Positions 35,581-44,638 are shown, counted from the stretch's first letter. The stretch is DNA of 64,000 nucleotides from Pseudomonas fluorescens (GCF_900215245.1 NZ_LT907842.1:2046001-2110000); one strand, 5' to 3'. The notes: generated by a model not told the origin, from the letters alone. Numbers and translations: made by a program.

Positions 35581-35595
35581 AGTTATAATATAACA
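35581..35595. promoter_or_regulatory. Zur box (6-1-6 palindrome)
   Basis: GTTATA-A-TATAAC at 35582-35594 is a perfect palindrome identical to the Zur core. It lies 33 bp before the folE2 start and about 84 bp before the amidase start, between two divergent genes. It is the second copy of the same operator in the island. Confidence 0.9.
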
Positions 35596-35626
35596 TGTCT
35601 TTTTATTTCCAACGATGGACCTGCCC

Positions 35627-36523
35627 ATGAATGCGCTGACTCTGCCGGATATTGCCGCGCAGGCTTCACGCCAAGCCGTGCCACTCGACTGGGTAGGCAT
35701 GTGTGGCATTGCCCTGCCGATCCTCATCGACGGCCAACGCTTGAGCGCCACTGCCGATGCGGGCGTCAGCCTGGACGATGGCGAGGCTCGTGGCATTCAT
35801 ATGTCACGCCTGTACCTGGCCCTGGAAATGCTCGACCAACAGCCTCTGACGCCTGCGCTTCTGCGTACTCTACTTGAGCGTTTTCTTGAGAGTCATGAAG
35901 GTTTATCTAAGAACGCCTACCTGCGTATCCACACCGACTTATTGCTCAAACGCCCCGCGCTGGTCAGTCCATTAGCTGGCTGGAAAGGCTACCCGGTGTG
36001 CATCGAAGCACGCCTGGAAAACCAGATGTTCCACGTGGAACTAAAAATTGACGTTACTTACTCGTCAACCTGCCCCTGCTCGGCCGCGCTCGCCAGGCAG
36101 TTGATTCAACAGCAATTTCTCGAAGATTTCGCCAACACGCCGTTGCAGCACGAGGATGTGCTGACCTGGCTCGGCAGCGCCAATGGCATCGTCGCCACGC
36201 CTCATAGCCAACGAAGCAGCGCAGAGTTGTCGATCCAACTGGACGCCAATCAGTCCACCTTGCCGCTTACCGACCTGATCGATGATGTCGAGGCCGCCCT
36301 CGGCACTGCCGTGCAAACCGCTGTGAAACGTGCGGATGAACAAGCCTTCGCCTTGGCCAATGGGCAGAACCTGATGTTCTGCGAAGACGCCGCTCGCCGC
36401 CTGAACCTCGCCTTGAAACGCTCGGATGCCGTCAAAGCCTTCCACCTCAAAGTGATCCACGCCGAAAGCCTGCACGCGCACGATGCCGTGGCTGAAAGCC
36501 GCTGGACGAGAGACTCTGCATGA
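35627..36523 (+). CDS. folE2: GTP cyclohydrolase FolE2 (type IB)
   Basis: A 298-residue T-fold enzyme making dihydroneopterin triphosphate from GTP, the first step of folate synthesis. It replaces zinc-dependent FolE when zinc is low, because it can use other metals. The active-site cysteine is in TYSSTCPCSAALARQ (about residue 145), and the family start ALTLPDIAAQ and WVGMCGIALPI are present. I choose ATG 35627 (GGA about 8 bases upstream, family start MNALTLPDI) over an in-frame ATG at 35615. The stop overlaps the next gene by 4 bases. It leads a rightward operon of seven genes up to pyrC, directly behind a Zur palindrome. Confidence 0.94.
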   Translation: MNALTLPDIAAQASRQAVPLDWVGMCGIALPILIDGQRLSATADAGVSLDDGEARGIHMSRLYLALEMLDQQPLTPALLRTLLERFLESHEGLSKNAYLRIHTDLLLKRPALVSPLAGWKGYPVCIEARLENQMFHVELKIDVTYSSTCPCSAALARQLIQQQFLEDFANTPLQHEDVLTWLGSANGIVATPHSQRSSAELSIQLDANQSTLPLTDLIDDVEAALGTAVQTAVKRADEQAFALANGQNLMFCEDAARRLNLALKRSDAVKAFHLKVIHAESLHAHDAVAESRWTRDSA

Positions 36524-37188
36524 TCACCTGCAACGCTTTGCGCTGGGGTGCCCCCGGGCAACCGCTCACACCGGCGCTGGATTTGACGCTGGAAAAAGGC
36601 AGCCTCACCGGCATCATCGGCGCCAACGGCACAGGCAAGAGCAGCCTGCTCAAAGTCATTGCCGGCCTGCAAAAACCGTTGGCAGGCAATGTCAGCGTGG
36701 AGGTTCCACGCCGTGGCGGCTTGTCATTCCTGCCGCAGCAGCAACACCTGGACCGGCAGTTTCCGATCAGCCTGCAAGCGCTGGTCGCCGCCGGTTTCTG
36801 GGGCACCAAACTCACCCCGGAACAACGCAGCCAACGCCTGCAAGCGGTGCTGGAAGAATGGTGCCTCAGTGGTTTGGAACACCGCCCATTGATGGCGCTG
36901 TCCGGCGGCGAACTGCAACGTGCCCTGCTCGCGCGCATGAGCCTGGCCGAAGCGCCGGTCCTGCTACTCGACGAACCTCACGCCGCCCTCGACGAAGAAG
37001 GCCAGGCACTCTGCTGGAAACACATCCACGCCTGGCACGACGCAGGCCGCACGCTGATCGTCGTCTGTCATGACTTGGCGTCGGTGCGTCAGCACACACA
37101 GCAAGTGGTGCAGATCAAAAGCACCGGCTGCCTGTTCGGGCCCAGCAAAGAGCTGATCCGCCCGCAACCGCACATGCAGGTGGCTTGA
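36520..37188 (+). CDS. Metal ABC transporter ATP-binding protein (ZnuC-like)
   Basis: A 222-residue ABC ATPase energising metal import. It has Walker A GANGTGKSSLLK, the Q-loop FLPQQQHLDRQFP, the ABC signature reading LSGGELQRALLARM, Walker B VLLLDEPHAALDEEG, and the switch histidine in VVCHDLAS. It is shorter than the classical ZnuC and lacks its C-terminal extension. It overlaps folE2 (ATGA) and the permease gene by one base (TGATG). Together with the next two genes it forms a complete importer, probably for zinc, distinct from a usual znuABC with its adjacent zur gene, which is not in this window. Confidence 0.92.
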   Translation: MITCNALRWGAPGQPLTPALDLTLEKGSLTGIIGANGTGKSSLLKVIAGLQKPLAGNVSVEVPRRGGLSFLPQQQHLDRQFPISLQALVAAGFWGTKLTPEQRSQRLQAVLEEWCLSGLEHRPLMALSGGELQRALLARMSLAEAPVLLLDEPHAALDEEGQALCWKHIHAWHDAGRTLIVVCHDLASVRQHTQQVVQIKSTGCLFGPSKELIRPQPHMQVA

Positions 37189-38054
37189 TGCACTTCGCCG
37201 CCCACCTGTGGATGCCGTTCCTCGACTTCGTATTTATGCGCCGCGCGCTCATCGGCGGGCTGGTGCTTGCGTGCAGCACCGCGCCGCTGGGCGTGTTTCT
37301 GATCCTGCGCCGCATGAGCCTGATCGGTGACGCCGTTGCCCATGGCATCCTGCCCGGCGCCGCACTGGGCTTCTGGTTCGCCGGCCTCAGCCTGCCCGCC
37401 CTGACCATCGGCGGCCTTGGCGCAGGCCTGAGTATGGCCGGCGTGTCAGCCTGGATCACCCGCCGTACCGGCCTGCGCGAAGACGCCAGCCTCGCCGCCA
37501 TTTACCCCATCTCCCTGGCAGCGGGCGTGCTGATCCTGGGCATCGCCGGCAAGCGTCTGGACCTCTTGCACCTGCTGTTCGGCTCAGCCCTGGCAGTGGA
37601 TGAAACCACCCTGACCGGCATGCTCTGGGTGTCCGGCTTCAGCCTGATCGCCATGGCGCTGATCTACAAACCGCTGCTGCTGGACACCCTTGACCCGCTG
37701 TTCCTGCAAACCGTCAGCCGCCTGGGCCCACTCGCCCACGGCTTATTTCTGACGTTGGTGGTGTTGAACCTGGTGATTGGTTTCCAGGCCATCGGCGCGT
37801 TAATGGTGGTGGGTTTGATGATGTTGCCGGCCATTGCTTCACGCTTCTGGAGCCGGCGCCTGCCGGTGTTGATCGCGGTATCGGCAGTGCTGGGATGCCT
37901 GTCGGTGTGGTTGGGTTTGTTGCTGTCGTTCTACTACTCGCTACCCAGCGGCCCGGCCATTGTGCTGGTGGCTGGCGGTGGGTATTTGCTGTCCGTGGTC
38001 TTCGGTCCGGTGCACGGCTTGCTGCGCCGCCCGCCCTTGCTTACATCCCAATGA
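37188..38054 (+). CDS. Metal ABC transporter permease (ZnuB-like)
   Basis: A 288-residue ABC-3 family permease with eight or nine predicted helices. Characteristic stretches are FLDFVFMRRALIGGLVLACS, LILRRMSLIGDAVAHGILPG (the loop contacting the ATPase) and QAIGALMVVGLMMLPAIASR. ATG 37188 overlaps the ATPase stop in TGATG; the TTG just before it is not needed. It forms the transmembrane channel of the island's metal importer. Confidence 0.92.
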   Translation: MHFAAHLWMPFLDFVFMRRALIGGLVLACSTAPLGVFLILRRMSLIGDAVAHGILPGAALGFWFAGLSLPALTIGGLGAGLSMAGVSAWITRRTGLREDASLAAIYPISLAAGVLILGIAGKRLDLLHLLFGSALAVDETTLTGMLWVSGFSLIAMALIYKPLLLDTLDPLFLQTVSRLGPLAHGLFLTLVVLNLVIGFQAIGALMVVGLMMLPAIASRFWSRRLPVLIAVSAVLGCLSVWLGLLLSFYYSLPSGPAIVLVAGGGYLLSVVFGPVHGLLRRPPLLTSQ

Positions 38055-38065
38055 GGTGTTTTCCG

Positions 38066-38944
38066 ATGCGCGCTCTACTCGTGCTGTTCAGCATTCTGCT
38101 GCCATTGTCGATGGCTCAGGCCGCCGACAAACTTCAAGTGGTTACCAGCTTCAGCATTCTCAATGACATCACCCACCAGATCGGTGGCGAGCACATCCAG
38201 ATCAGCAACATGGTCGGCCCGGACGCCGACGCCCATACCTACGAACCGACACCGGATGACGCCAAGGCGCTGCTCAAGGCCAAGGTCATCATCAAGAACG
38301 GCCTCGGCTTCGAACCCTGGCTGGACCGCCTGGTCACCAGCACCGAAACCAAAGCCACTGTGGTCACCGCCAGCAAAGGCGTGATCTCCCACACCATGGA
38401 AGAAGACGGCGAAACCATTCCCGATCCGCACGCCTGGCACAACCTGGCCAACGCCGAAATCTATGTGAACAACATCACCAAGGCGCTGGTGGCCGCTGAC
38501 CCGGCCAACAAGGCCGACTACCTGCGCAACAGCCAAGCGTACCTGAAAGAAATCTACCGCCTGCTGGCCGAAGCCAAAACCAAGTTCGGTGCATTGCCGC
38601 CTGGCAACCGCCGCATCGTTACCTCCCATGATGCCTTCGGTTACCTGGGCCAGGCCTACGGCATCCAGTTCCTGGCGCCACAAGGGCTGTCGACCGAGCG
38701 TGAACCCTCAGCGGCCGAAGTCGCTGCGCTGATCACCCAGATCCGCAAGGACAAGGTCAAAGCCGTGTTCATGGAAAACATCAAGGACTCGCGCCTGCTC
38801 AAGCAAATCGCTGACGAAAGCGGCGCGCAGATTGGCGGCACGCTGTACTCCGACGCCCTCGCTGCCGAAGGCCCGGCCAGCACCTTCACCGGTCTGTTCG
38901 AGTACAACCTCAACACCCTGTGCGCCGCCCTGAGCAAGCCATGA
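38066..38944 (+). CDS. Metal ABC transporter substrate-binding protein (ZnuA/TroA-like, no His-rich loop)
   Basis: A 292-residue cluster A-I binding protein with a Sec signal peptide (MRALLVLFSILLPLSMAQA, cut before ADKLQV). The four metal positions are visible: His in VGPDADAHTYEP, His in IPDPHAWHNL, His in TSHDAFGYL and Asp in TLYSDALAA. The loop before the second ligand is short (SHTMEEDGETIP) and lacks the long His/Asp-rich insert of ZnuA, as in the simpler PsaA/TroA or ZnuA-2 type. GAGGTG lies 9 bases before ATG 38066; ATG 38051, overlapping the permease stop, would put five residues before the signal. Zinc is the likely substrate from context; manganese cannot be excluded. Confidence 0.9.
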   Translation: MRALLVLFSILLPLSMAQAADKLQVVTSFSILNDITHQIGGEHIQISNMVGPDADAHTYEPTPDDAKALLKAKVIIKNGLGFEPWLDRLVTSTETKATVVTASKGVISHTMEEDGETIPDPHAWHNLANAEIYVNNITKALVAADPANKADYLRNSQAYLKEIYRLLAEAKTKFGALPPGNRRIVTSHDAFGYLGQAYGIQFLAPQGLSTEREPSAAEVAALITQIRKDKVKAVFMENIKDSRLLKQIADESGAQIGGTLYSDALAAEGPASTFTGLFEYNLNTLCAALSKP

Positions 38945-39354
38945 CCTTGAGCATGCGCGACCTGGAAGGGGCTGCCATTGGCAGCCGCTTTCCACTCGAG
39001 CCGGTACTCAACGCCCTGCCGTGGAACAGCGATGGCCTGATTGCCGCCATCGTCCAGCAACACGGCAGCGGCCAGGTGTTGATGCTGGCCTGGATGAACC
39101 GCCAGGCCCTCGATGAAACCCTGGCCACAGGGCAGGTCTGCTACTGGTCGCGCTCGCGCCAGCAACTATGGCGCAAAGGCGAAAGCTCCGGCCACTGGCA
39201 ACAGTTGGTCGAAGCGCGCCTGGATTGCGATGGCGACGCCGTGCTGCTGATTGTCGACCAGCAAGGCCCGGCCTGCCACACCGGCCGGCCCACCTGCTTC
39301 TACAACGCCATCGATGGCGCCTACGTTCACATCATTACGGAGCCCGCTGCATGA
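38941..39354 (+). CDS. hisI: Phosphoribosyl-AMP cyclohydrolase, second copy (HisI2)
   Basis: A 137-residue HisI that opens the purine ring of phosphoribosyl-AMP in histidine synthesis. HisI is a zinc enzyme, and the three zinc cysteines are kept here: LDCDGDA (C96), PACHTGRPTCF (C112 and C119). Other family segments are MLAWMNRQALDETLATGQVCYWSRSR (residues about 48-73) and FYNAI at the end. The rest of the histidine pathway is absent, and the gene sits in the zinc-starvation operon (4-base overlaps on both sides). It is therefore a spare copy, perhaps with tighter zinc binding or different metal use. The N-terminal 20 residues extend beyond the usual HisI start; ATG 38953 is an alternative. 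Confidence 0.92.
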   Translation: MTLSMRDLEGAAIGSRFPLEPVLNALPWNSDGLIAAIVQQHGSGQVLMLAWMNRQALDETLATGQVCYWSRSRQQLWRKGESSGHWQQLVEARLDCDGDAVLLIVDQQGPACHTGRPTCFYNAIDGAYVHIITEPAA

Positions 39355-39911
39355 TCCGCAAGAACCCCTCCGGCGATCTGCCGGTGATTGCCGAATCAGC
39401 CTACGTCGACAAAACCGCCATCATTTGCGGCAAGGTCATCATCGGCGAGAACGTGTTCGTCGGTCCCTACGCCGTCATCCGCGCCGACGAAGTCGACGCC
39501 AGCGGTGCCATGGACCCCATCACCATCGGTGCCAACTCCAATATCCAGGACGGCGTGGTCATCCACTCCAAATCCGGGGCGGCGGTGACCATCGGCGACT
39601 TCACCTCTATCGCGCACCGCTCCATCGTCCACGGCCCCTGCTCCGTCGGCGACCGCGTCTTCATTGGTTTCAACAGCGTGCTATTCAACTGCGCCGTCGG
39701 TGATGGCTGCGTGGTGCGCCATAACTCGGTGGTCGACGGCCGTGACTTGCCCGCCGACTTCTATGTGCCCTCCACCACCCGCATCGGCCCGAACACCGAC
39801 CTGTCGCAATTCCCGCCGGTGAGTGTCAGTGCCTCGGAGTTTTCCGAAGACGTGGCGCGCACCAACGTCGATCTGGTGCGCGGTTACAAAGCCCTGCAAA
39901 ACGAGTTCTGA
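39351..39911 (+). CDS. Gamma-carbonic-anhydrase-like hexapeptide protein
   Basis: A 186-residue left-handed beta-helix protein. Hexapeptide repeats run from about residue 25 to 130 (IICGKVIIGENVFVGPYAVI and so on), with the metal histidines expected in NIQDGVVIHS, TSIAHRSIVHG and related turns. Gamma-type carbonic anhydrases can use iron or cobalt, and members of this subgroup recur in Zur-controlled clusters, where they may replace zinc beta-carbonic anhydrase. GGAG lies 9 bases before ATG 39351, which overlaps the hisI stop (ATGA). Activity is unproven; many such proteins have no measured anhydrase activity. Confidence 0.87.
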   Translation: MIRKNPSGDLPVIAESAYVDKTAIICGKVIIGENVFVGPYAVIRADEVDASGAMDPITIGANSNIQDGVVIHSKSGAAVTIGDFTSIAHRSIVHGPCSVGDRVFIGFNSVLFNCAVGDGCVVRHNSVVDGRDLPADFYVPSTTRIGPNTDLSQFPPVSVSASEFSEDVARTNVDLVRGYKALQNEF

Positions 39912-39914
39912 ACC

Positions 39915-41252
39915 ATGAGCCGCCTGCTGATTCGCAATGCCCGCCTGGTGAATGAAGGCCAGTTATTCGACGCTGATGTACTGGTCGCCAATGGCCGTAT
40001 CGAGAAGATCGCTACCAGCCTTGAAGGCTACAACGAACCGGTAGAAATCGACGCCCAAGGCCAATGGCTGCTGCCGGGAATGATTGATGACCAGGTGCAC
40101 TTTCGCGAACCCGGCGCGCCCGAAAAAGGCAGTTTCTATAGCGAATCCCGCGCCGCAGTGGCGGGTGGCATCACCAGCTTCATGGACATGCCCAACACCC
40201 ACCCCGCCACACTTAACCTGGAGGCCCTGGCCGATAAAAAGCGCCGCGCCGCGCTGCACTCAGTGGCCAACTACGGCTTTCACTTTGGGGTCAGCAACGA
40301 CAACCTCGACACGGTCGCCGCCCTGGACCCACGCGAAGTGGCCGGGGTGAAAGTGTTCATGGGCGCCTCCACCGGCAACATGCTGGTGGACGACCCACGG
40401 ATTCTGGAGCGACTGTTTGCCGAAGTCCCCACCCTCCTGCTTGCTCACTGCGAACACACACCCAGCATCCTGGCCAACGAGCAACGCCTGCGCGAGCGCT
40501 TCGGCGAACATATTCCTGCGGTCGCCCACCCGCTGATCCGGGATGCCGAAGCCTGCTATCGCTCATCATCGTTTGCAGTGGAACTGGCCAAGCGTCACGG
40601 CACCCGCCTGCACGTGTTGCACCTGACCAGCGCCATCGAGTTGGCGCTGTTCGACGACATACCCCTTGCCGAAAAGCGCATCACCGCCGAAGTCTGCCTG
40701 CACCATCTGCTGTTCGATGACCACGACTATCACCGCCTCGGCCACCGGATCAAATGCAACCCGGCGATCAAGACCCGCGCTGACCGCGACGCCCTGCGCC
40801 GTGCCTTGCTGACTGATCGTCTGGATGTGATTGGCAGTGACCATGCGCCACACACCTGGGCGCAAAAACAGTTGAGCTACCGCGAAGCGCCGTCCGGGCT
40901 GCCGTTGGTGCAGCACGCGTTGCCGGCGTTATTGGAGTTGGTTGCGGACGGGCTCTTGCCCCTGCCTACCCTGGTGGCCAAGACCAGTCACCGGGTAGCC
41001 GACCTGTTTGCCATTCCCGATCGCGGCTACTTGCGCGAAGGCTATTGGGCAGACCTGGTGCTGATCAAACCTGAGCCCGAGGGCAAACCCGTCAACAGCC
41101 AGCCCATTCTCGCGCGCTGCGGTTGGACGCCCTTCGCCGAGCGCAGCTTTCGCCACAGCGTCAGCACCACGCTGGTGTCAGGCCACCTGGCGTGGCACAA
41201 CGGCCAGGTGGTCGACAGTTGCCAGGGCTTGCCCCTGCTCTTTCTGCGTTAA
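39915..41252 (+). CDS. pyrC: Dihydroorotase-type amidohydrolase, His-to-Gln metal-site variant (PyrC2)
   Basis: A 445-residue amidohydrolase-fold dihydroorotase (pyrimidine synthesis). The first metal motif, usually D-x-H-x-H-x-R, reads DDQVHFREPG: Gln60 replaces the first His while His62 and Arg64 remain. The other ligands are present: carboxylated Lys146 (GVKVFMGAS), His178 (LLAHCEH), His236 (VLHLTSA) and Asp309 (IGSDHAPHT). The DDQVHFREPG form also occurs in Bacteroidetes-type dihydroorotases, as I recall. A changed metal site suits a copy used during zinc shortage. It lies 3 bp after the gamma-CA gene and ends the folE2 operon, overlapping the convergent DUF3617 gene by 4 bp. Confidence 0.9.
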   Translation: MSRLLIRNARLVNEGQLFDADVLVANGRIEKIATSLEGYNEPVEIDAQGQWLLPGMIDDQVHFREPGAPEKGSFYSESRAAVAGGITSFMDMPNTHPATLNLEALADKKRRAALHSVANYGFHFGVSNDNLDTVAALDPREVAGVKVFMGASTGNMLVDDPRILERLFAEVPTLLLAHCEHTPSILANEQRLRERFGEHIPAVAHPLIRDAEACYRSSSFAVELAKRHGTRLHVLHLTSAIELALFDDIPLAEKRITAEVCLHHLLFDDHDYHRLGHRIKCNPAIKTRADRDALRRALLTDRLDVIGSDHAPHTWAQKQLSYREAPSGLPLVQHALPALLELVADGLLPLPTLVAKTSHRVADLFAIPDRGYLREGYWADLVLIKPEPEGKPVNSQPILARCGWTPFAERSFRHSVSTTLVSGHLAWHNGQVVDSCQGLPLLFLR

Positions 41253-41770
41253 GCGCGGGGTTTGACCGTACCGCAATCGTTACCCAGCCACTGAGCGTGG
41301 GTGTCCAGGCTGCCCTTCTGCTGAACGCCGGTGGCATTGAAAGTGCCGTTGACGGTCGTGGTGAACTCCTGCTGGCTCTGGAACGTCGCTACACCGGTGC
41401 CCTGGGCTTTCGGGCAGCTGAAACGAAACTTCCATTGGTTGCCGGTCTTGTCGGTCACTTGCTGTTTACAGCCCGATTGCGGGTCAGTCAGCGGGATTGA
41501 GTCAGAGGCAACCTGGGCCGGCGTGAGGCACACCTGCACGCCTTTACCGGCCATGGTGATGCCCTGTTTTTCGAGCATCGCGCGCTGTTCAGGGGTCATC
41601 TGTTGTTTGAGCTGACCGAGGATCAGCGACAGGTCGGGCAAGTCCTGGTTATCCACTTTCATATTACTGGTGGTCAATTCCCACAAGCCCGGCGCCAACA
41701 TCTGCGCCTGAGCCGCCACGGGCAGCGACAATCCAACAACCATGGCCAAACCAAGCAGGCGAGCATTCAT
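41249..41770 (-). CDS. DUF3617 periplasmic protein
   Basis: A 173-residue exported protein: signal peptide MNARLLGLAMVVGLSLPVAA with likely cleavage after AQA, then the DUF3617 pattern beginning LAPGLWELTTSNMKVD. The middle has CLTPAQVASD, GCKQQV and FSCPKAQG; a C-terminal cysteine follows in GNDCGTV, giving two potential disulfides. CAGGAG lies 8 bases before the ATG. The function of the family is unknown. It is transcribed away from cls and toward pyrC, and shows no obvious link to either. Confidence 0.87.
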   Translation of the reverse strand: MNARLLGLAMVVGLSLPVAAQAQMLAPGLWELTTSNMKVDNQDLPDLSLILGQLKQQMTPEQRAMLEKQGITMAGKGVQVCLTPAQVASDSIPLTDPQSGCKQQVTDKTGNQWKFRFSCPKAQGTGVATFQSQQEFTTTVNGTFNATGVQQKGSLDTHAQWLGNDCGTVKPRA

Positions 41771-41900
41771 CGGGTAACTCCTGGATAATTGTGGGCGTTA
41801 GACGCCGCAAAGCTGCCAGTGTTGCACGACAAATAAAATAGCGACATTCACCGTCGAACATGGTCTGTTAGGCACTTGATTGCCTGGAGTTACGTCGTTC

Positions 41901-43340
41901 ATGGATTTTTTTGGCCCGCACTTGCTCGCCTACTTCATTGCCACGCTGCACTTTCTCGGGACTCTGGCCGCGATTCACGCGGTGCTGACCGTCAGGACCG
42001 CCCAAGGCTCAATCGCTTGGGCCCTGTCGCTGATGTTCATGCCTTACCTGACGCTGATTCCGTACCTGATTTTTGGTCGCAGCACCTTCGACGCTTATAT
42101 CCAGGCGCGTCGCCAGGCCAACCAGGAAATGCACACCGCCATCACCGCGCTGAACTGGCGCCCCTGGGTCGATGAAGCGCTCGCCGCACGCAACTCCAAT
42201 GCCTATGCGTCCCTGCGTGCCATGCCCAAACTTGGCCGCATGCCATGCCTGGCCAATAATGAAGTACGCTTGCTGATCAATGGCGAGGCGACTTTCAGCG
42301 CAATCTTCGACGCTATCCGCACGGCCAAAACGGCGGTGCTGTTCCAGTTTTTCATCATCCATGACGACGAGCTCGGCCGCCAACTGCACACCTTGCTCAA
42401 GGAAAAGGCCGCCGAAGGCGTAGACATCCACGTGCTCTACGACCGCATCGGCAGCCACGCCCTGCCCTCTCGCTACGTGCAATCGCTGCGCGACGCCGGC
42501 GTCAAGGTCAAAGCATTCGCCACCCGCAGTGGCTGGCTCAACCGCTTCCAGGTCAACTTCCGCAACCATCGCAAGATCGTGGTAGTGGACGGCATTACCG
42601 GATTTGTCGGCGGGCATAACGTCGGCGATGAGTACCTGGGCAAAAAGCCGCCGTTGGCGCCATGGCGCGATACCCATGTACAGGTCACCGGCCCGGTCGT
42701 GGCCTGCCTGCAGGAATCGTTTGCCGAAGACTGGTTCTGGGCCGCGCGCGAGTTGCCGCCACTGATCCTGCCGGACACTTACCCTGAAGACGGCGTGCTC
42801 TGCCAACTGCTCGCCAGTGGCCCGGCTGACCCGTATGAAACCTGCTCGCTGTTTTTCGTCGAAGCGATCCATGCCGCGACCAAGCGGGTGTGGATCACCA
42901 GCCCCTATTTCGTGCCCGACGAAGCCGTATTCGCCGCCCTGCGCCTGGCGGTGTTACGCGGGGTGGATGTGCGCCTGCTGCTGCCGTCGCGGCCCGATCA
43001 CCGCATTGTGTATGCCGCCTCCAGCCTCTACGCCATCGAAGCGGTGCGCGCCGGCGTGCGGGTATTCCGCTATAAGCCGGGCTTCCTGCATCAAAAGGTG
43101 GTGTTGGTGGACAGCGAAATCAGCGCCATCGGCAGCGCGAACATGGACAACCGTTCGTTCCGGCTTAATTTCGAAGTGATGCTGCTGACCGTGGACGAGG
43201 CGTTTGCCAGCGAAGTGGAACAGATGCTGCTGGACGACTTCGCCGTCGCCCACGAAGTCAGCCAGGAAGAAAGCCGCGAAACCCGCCGCCTGCAACAACT
43301 GGGCATGCGAGTCGCGCGGCTTATTTCACCGATTCTCTGA
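41901..43340 (+). CDS. cls: Cardiolipin synthase (phospholipase D family)
   Basis: A 479-residue membrane enzyme that joins two phosphatidylglycerols to cardiolipin and glycerol. Two N-terminal membrane helices (about 5-60) are followed by two HKD/PLD motifs: [12 protein letters not shown] with [11 protein letters not shown] (about 218-245), and [20 protein letters not shown] with MDNRSF (about 395-420). The length is standard for bacterial Cls of the ClsA type. ATG 41901 (GGAG 11 bases upstream) gives the usual start MDFFGPHLL; the upstream in-frame TTG at 41880 is unlikely. Confidence 0.94.
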   Translation: MDFFGPHLLAYFIATLHFLGTLAAIHAVLTVRTAQGSIAWALSLMFMPYLTLIPYLIFGRSTFDAYIQARRQANQEMHTAITALNWRPWVDEALAARNSNAYASLRAMPKLGRMPCLANNEVRLLINGEATFSAIFDAIRTAKTAVLFQFFIIHDDELGRQLHTLLKEKAAEGVDIHVLYDRIGSHALPSRYVQSLRDAGVKVKAFATRSGWLNRFQVNFRNHRKIVVVDGITGFVGGHNVGDEYLGKKPPLAPWRDTHVQVTGPVVACLQESFAEDWFWAARELPPLILPDTYPEDGVLCQLLASGPADPYETCSLFFVEAIHAATKRVWITSPYFVPDEAVFAALRLAVLRGVDVRLLLPSRPDHRIVYAASSLYAIEAVRAGVRVFRYKPGFLHQKVVLVDSEISAIGSANMDNRSFRLNFEVMLLTVDEAFASEVEQMLLDDFAVAHEVSQEESRETRRLQQLGMRVARLISPIL

Positions 43341-43389
43341 CAACCAACACAGAACACATTTACATCTTCTGCGTCTTCGCAGCACTGTT

Positions 43390-44574
43390 TCAGCGGTAGA
43401 TATCTTCCCGCGTCCACGGCAGTTCATGGCTGCCATCGGCATGAGGTTTTACTGCCAGGATCTGATGCAGGTTGATCCAGCCACGGGCGAACGCATAGGC
43501 ACAACCGGCCAGGTACAGCCGCCAAATACGCAACGCTTGCTCCGGCACCATCTTCGCCGCCGCTTCAAGGTTGTCTTCCAGCCGCTCGCTCCAATGGTCC
43601 AGCGTGCGCGCGTAATGCAGGCGCAGGCTCTCGACGTCGACCACTTCCAGCCCGACTTCACTGATTTCGGCAGTCATCATCGCCAGATGGGGCAACTCAC
43701 CGTTGGGGAACACGTAACGCTCGATAAAATCCCCGGCGCCACGGCCGACAGGTCGACCATCCGTGTGCTTGGCAGTGATGCCGTGGTTCATCACCAGGCC
43801 GCCTTCACGCACCGCACCAAACAGGGTTTGGCAGTATTGCGCCAGGTTGGCATGGCCAACGTGTTCGAACATGCCCACGCTGACCACTTTGTCGAAACGA
43901 CCGTCTTGGGGCAGGTCGCGATAGTCGAGCAATTGCAGGTCCACCTGGTCTTCCAGGCCATCCGCTTTGACGCGCTCCCGGGCCAGTGCCAACTGCTCCT
44001 TGCTCAGGGTGATACCAAACACTTTGACCCCGAATTCCCGCGCCGCAAAACGCGCCAGCCCGCCCCAGCCACAGCCCACATCCAGCAAATACTCACCCGG
44101 TTGCAAGCGCAGCTTGCGGCACAAGTGGCGAAATTTGTCTTGTTGAGCCTGGTCGATGGATTCACTGCCGGTTTCAAAGTAGCCGCAGGAGTACGCCATG
44201 TCCTGGTCCAGCCAAAGCTGGTAGAACTCGTTGGACAGGTCGTAATGGTAGGAAATGGCGGCTGCGTCGGTCGCCTTGTCGTGGATCGAGCGCACCGGAT
44301 GACTTTCCAGGTCGTCTTCGATCAGCGCGTGACTCAACTCGTCACAGACCCGAATGACCTCGGTGATGGAACCCTCAAGCTCCAGTTTGCCTTCGACGAA
44401 CGCTTCACCCAATGAGTCGAGCGTTGGATGGGTCAGCATGGAAACCGCCGTGGGGTCCTTCACCACGATGGTCACACTGGGCTCAGGGCCCAAGTTGAAT
44501 TCATGGCCATCCCAGAGTCGAAGACGAAGCGGTAGCTTTAGATTCTGTAAGGCCGGTGGAAGTGGCGCGAGCAT
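43390..44574 (-). CDS. Cyclopropane-fatty-acyl-phospholipid synthase family methyltransferase
   Basis: A 394-residue SAM-dependent enzyme of the CFA synthase family. The N-terminal 110-residue domain carries the lipid-binding SLGEAFVEGKLELEGSI pattern. The methyltransferase core has DLSNEFYQLWLDQDMAYSCGY, the SAM motif LLDVGCGWGGLARFAARE, and the late ERYVFPNGELPHL and HYARTLDHWSERL segments that carry the bicarbonate-site residues in CFA synthases. A second CFA-like enzyme beside the main cfa is common in pseudomonads, and some relatives act on other acyl chains, so the product is not certain. AGGGGGGA gives a strong ribosome site. The upstream gap holds a 17-bp palindrome. Confidence 0.88.
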   Translation of the reverse strand: MLAPLPPALQNLKLPLRLRLWDGHEFNLGPEPSVTIVVKDPTAVSMLTHPTLDSLGEAFVEGKLELEGSITEVIRVCDELSHALIEDDLESHPVRSIHDKATDAAAISYHYDLSNEFYQLWLDQDMAYSCGYFETGSESIDQAQQDKFRHLCRKLRLQPGEYLLDVGCGWGGLARFAAREFGVKVFGITLSKEQLALARERVKADGLEDQVDLQLLDYRDLPQDGRFDKVVSVGMFEHVGHANLAQYCQTLFGAVREGGLVMNHGITAKHTDGRPVGRGAGDFIERYVFPNGELPHLAMMTAEISEVGLEVVDVESLRLHYARTLDHWSERLEDNLEAAAKMVPEQALRIWRLYLAGCAYAFARGWINLHQILAVKPHADGSHELPWTREDIYR

Positions 44575-44638
44575 GAGTAGTCCCCCCTTGTTTCAGACGT
44601 CTGGAATGAGGGTAGACCATCCAAAGACAAAGTAGGGG

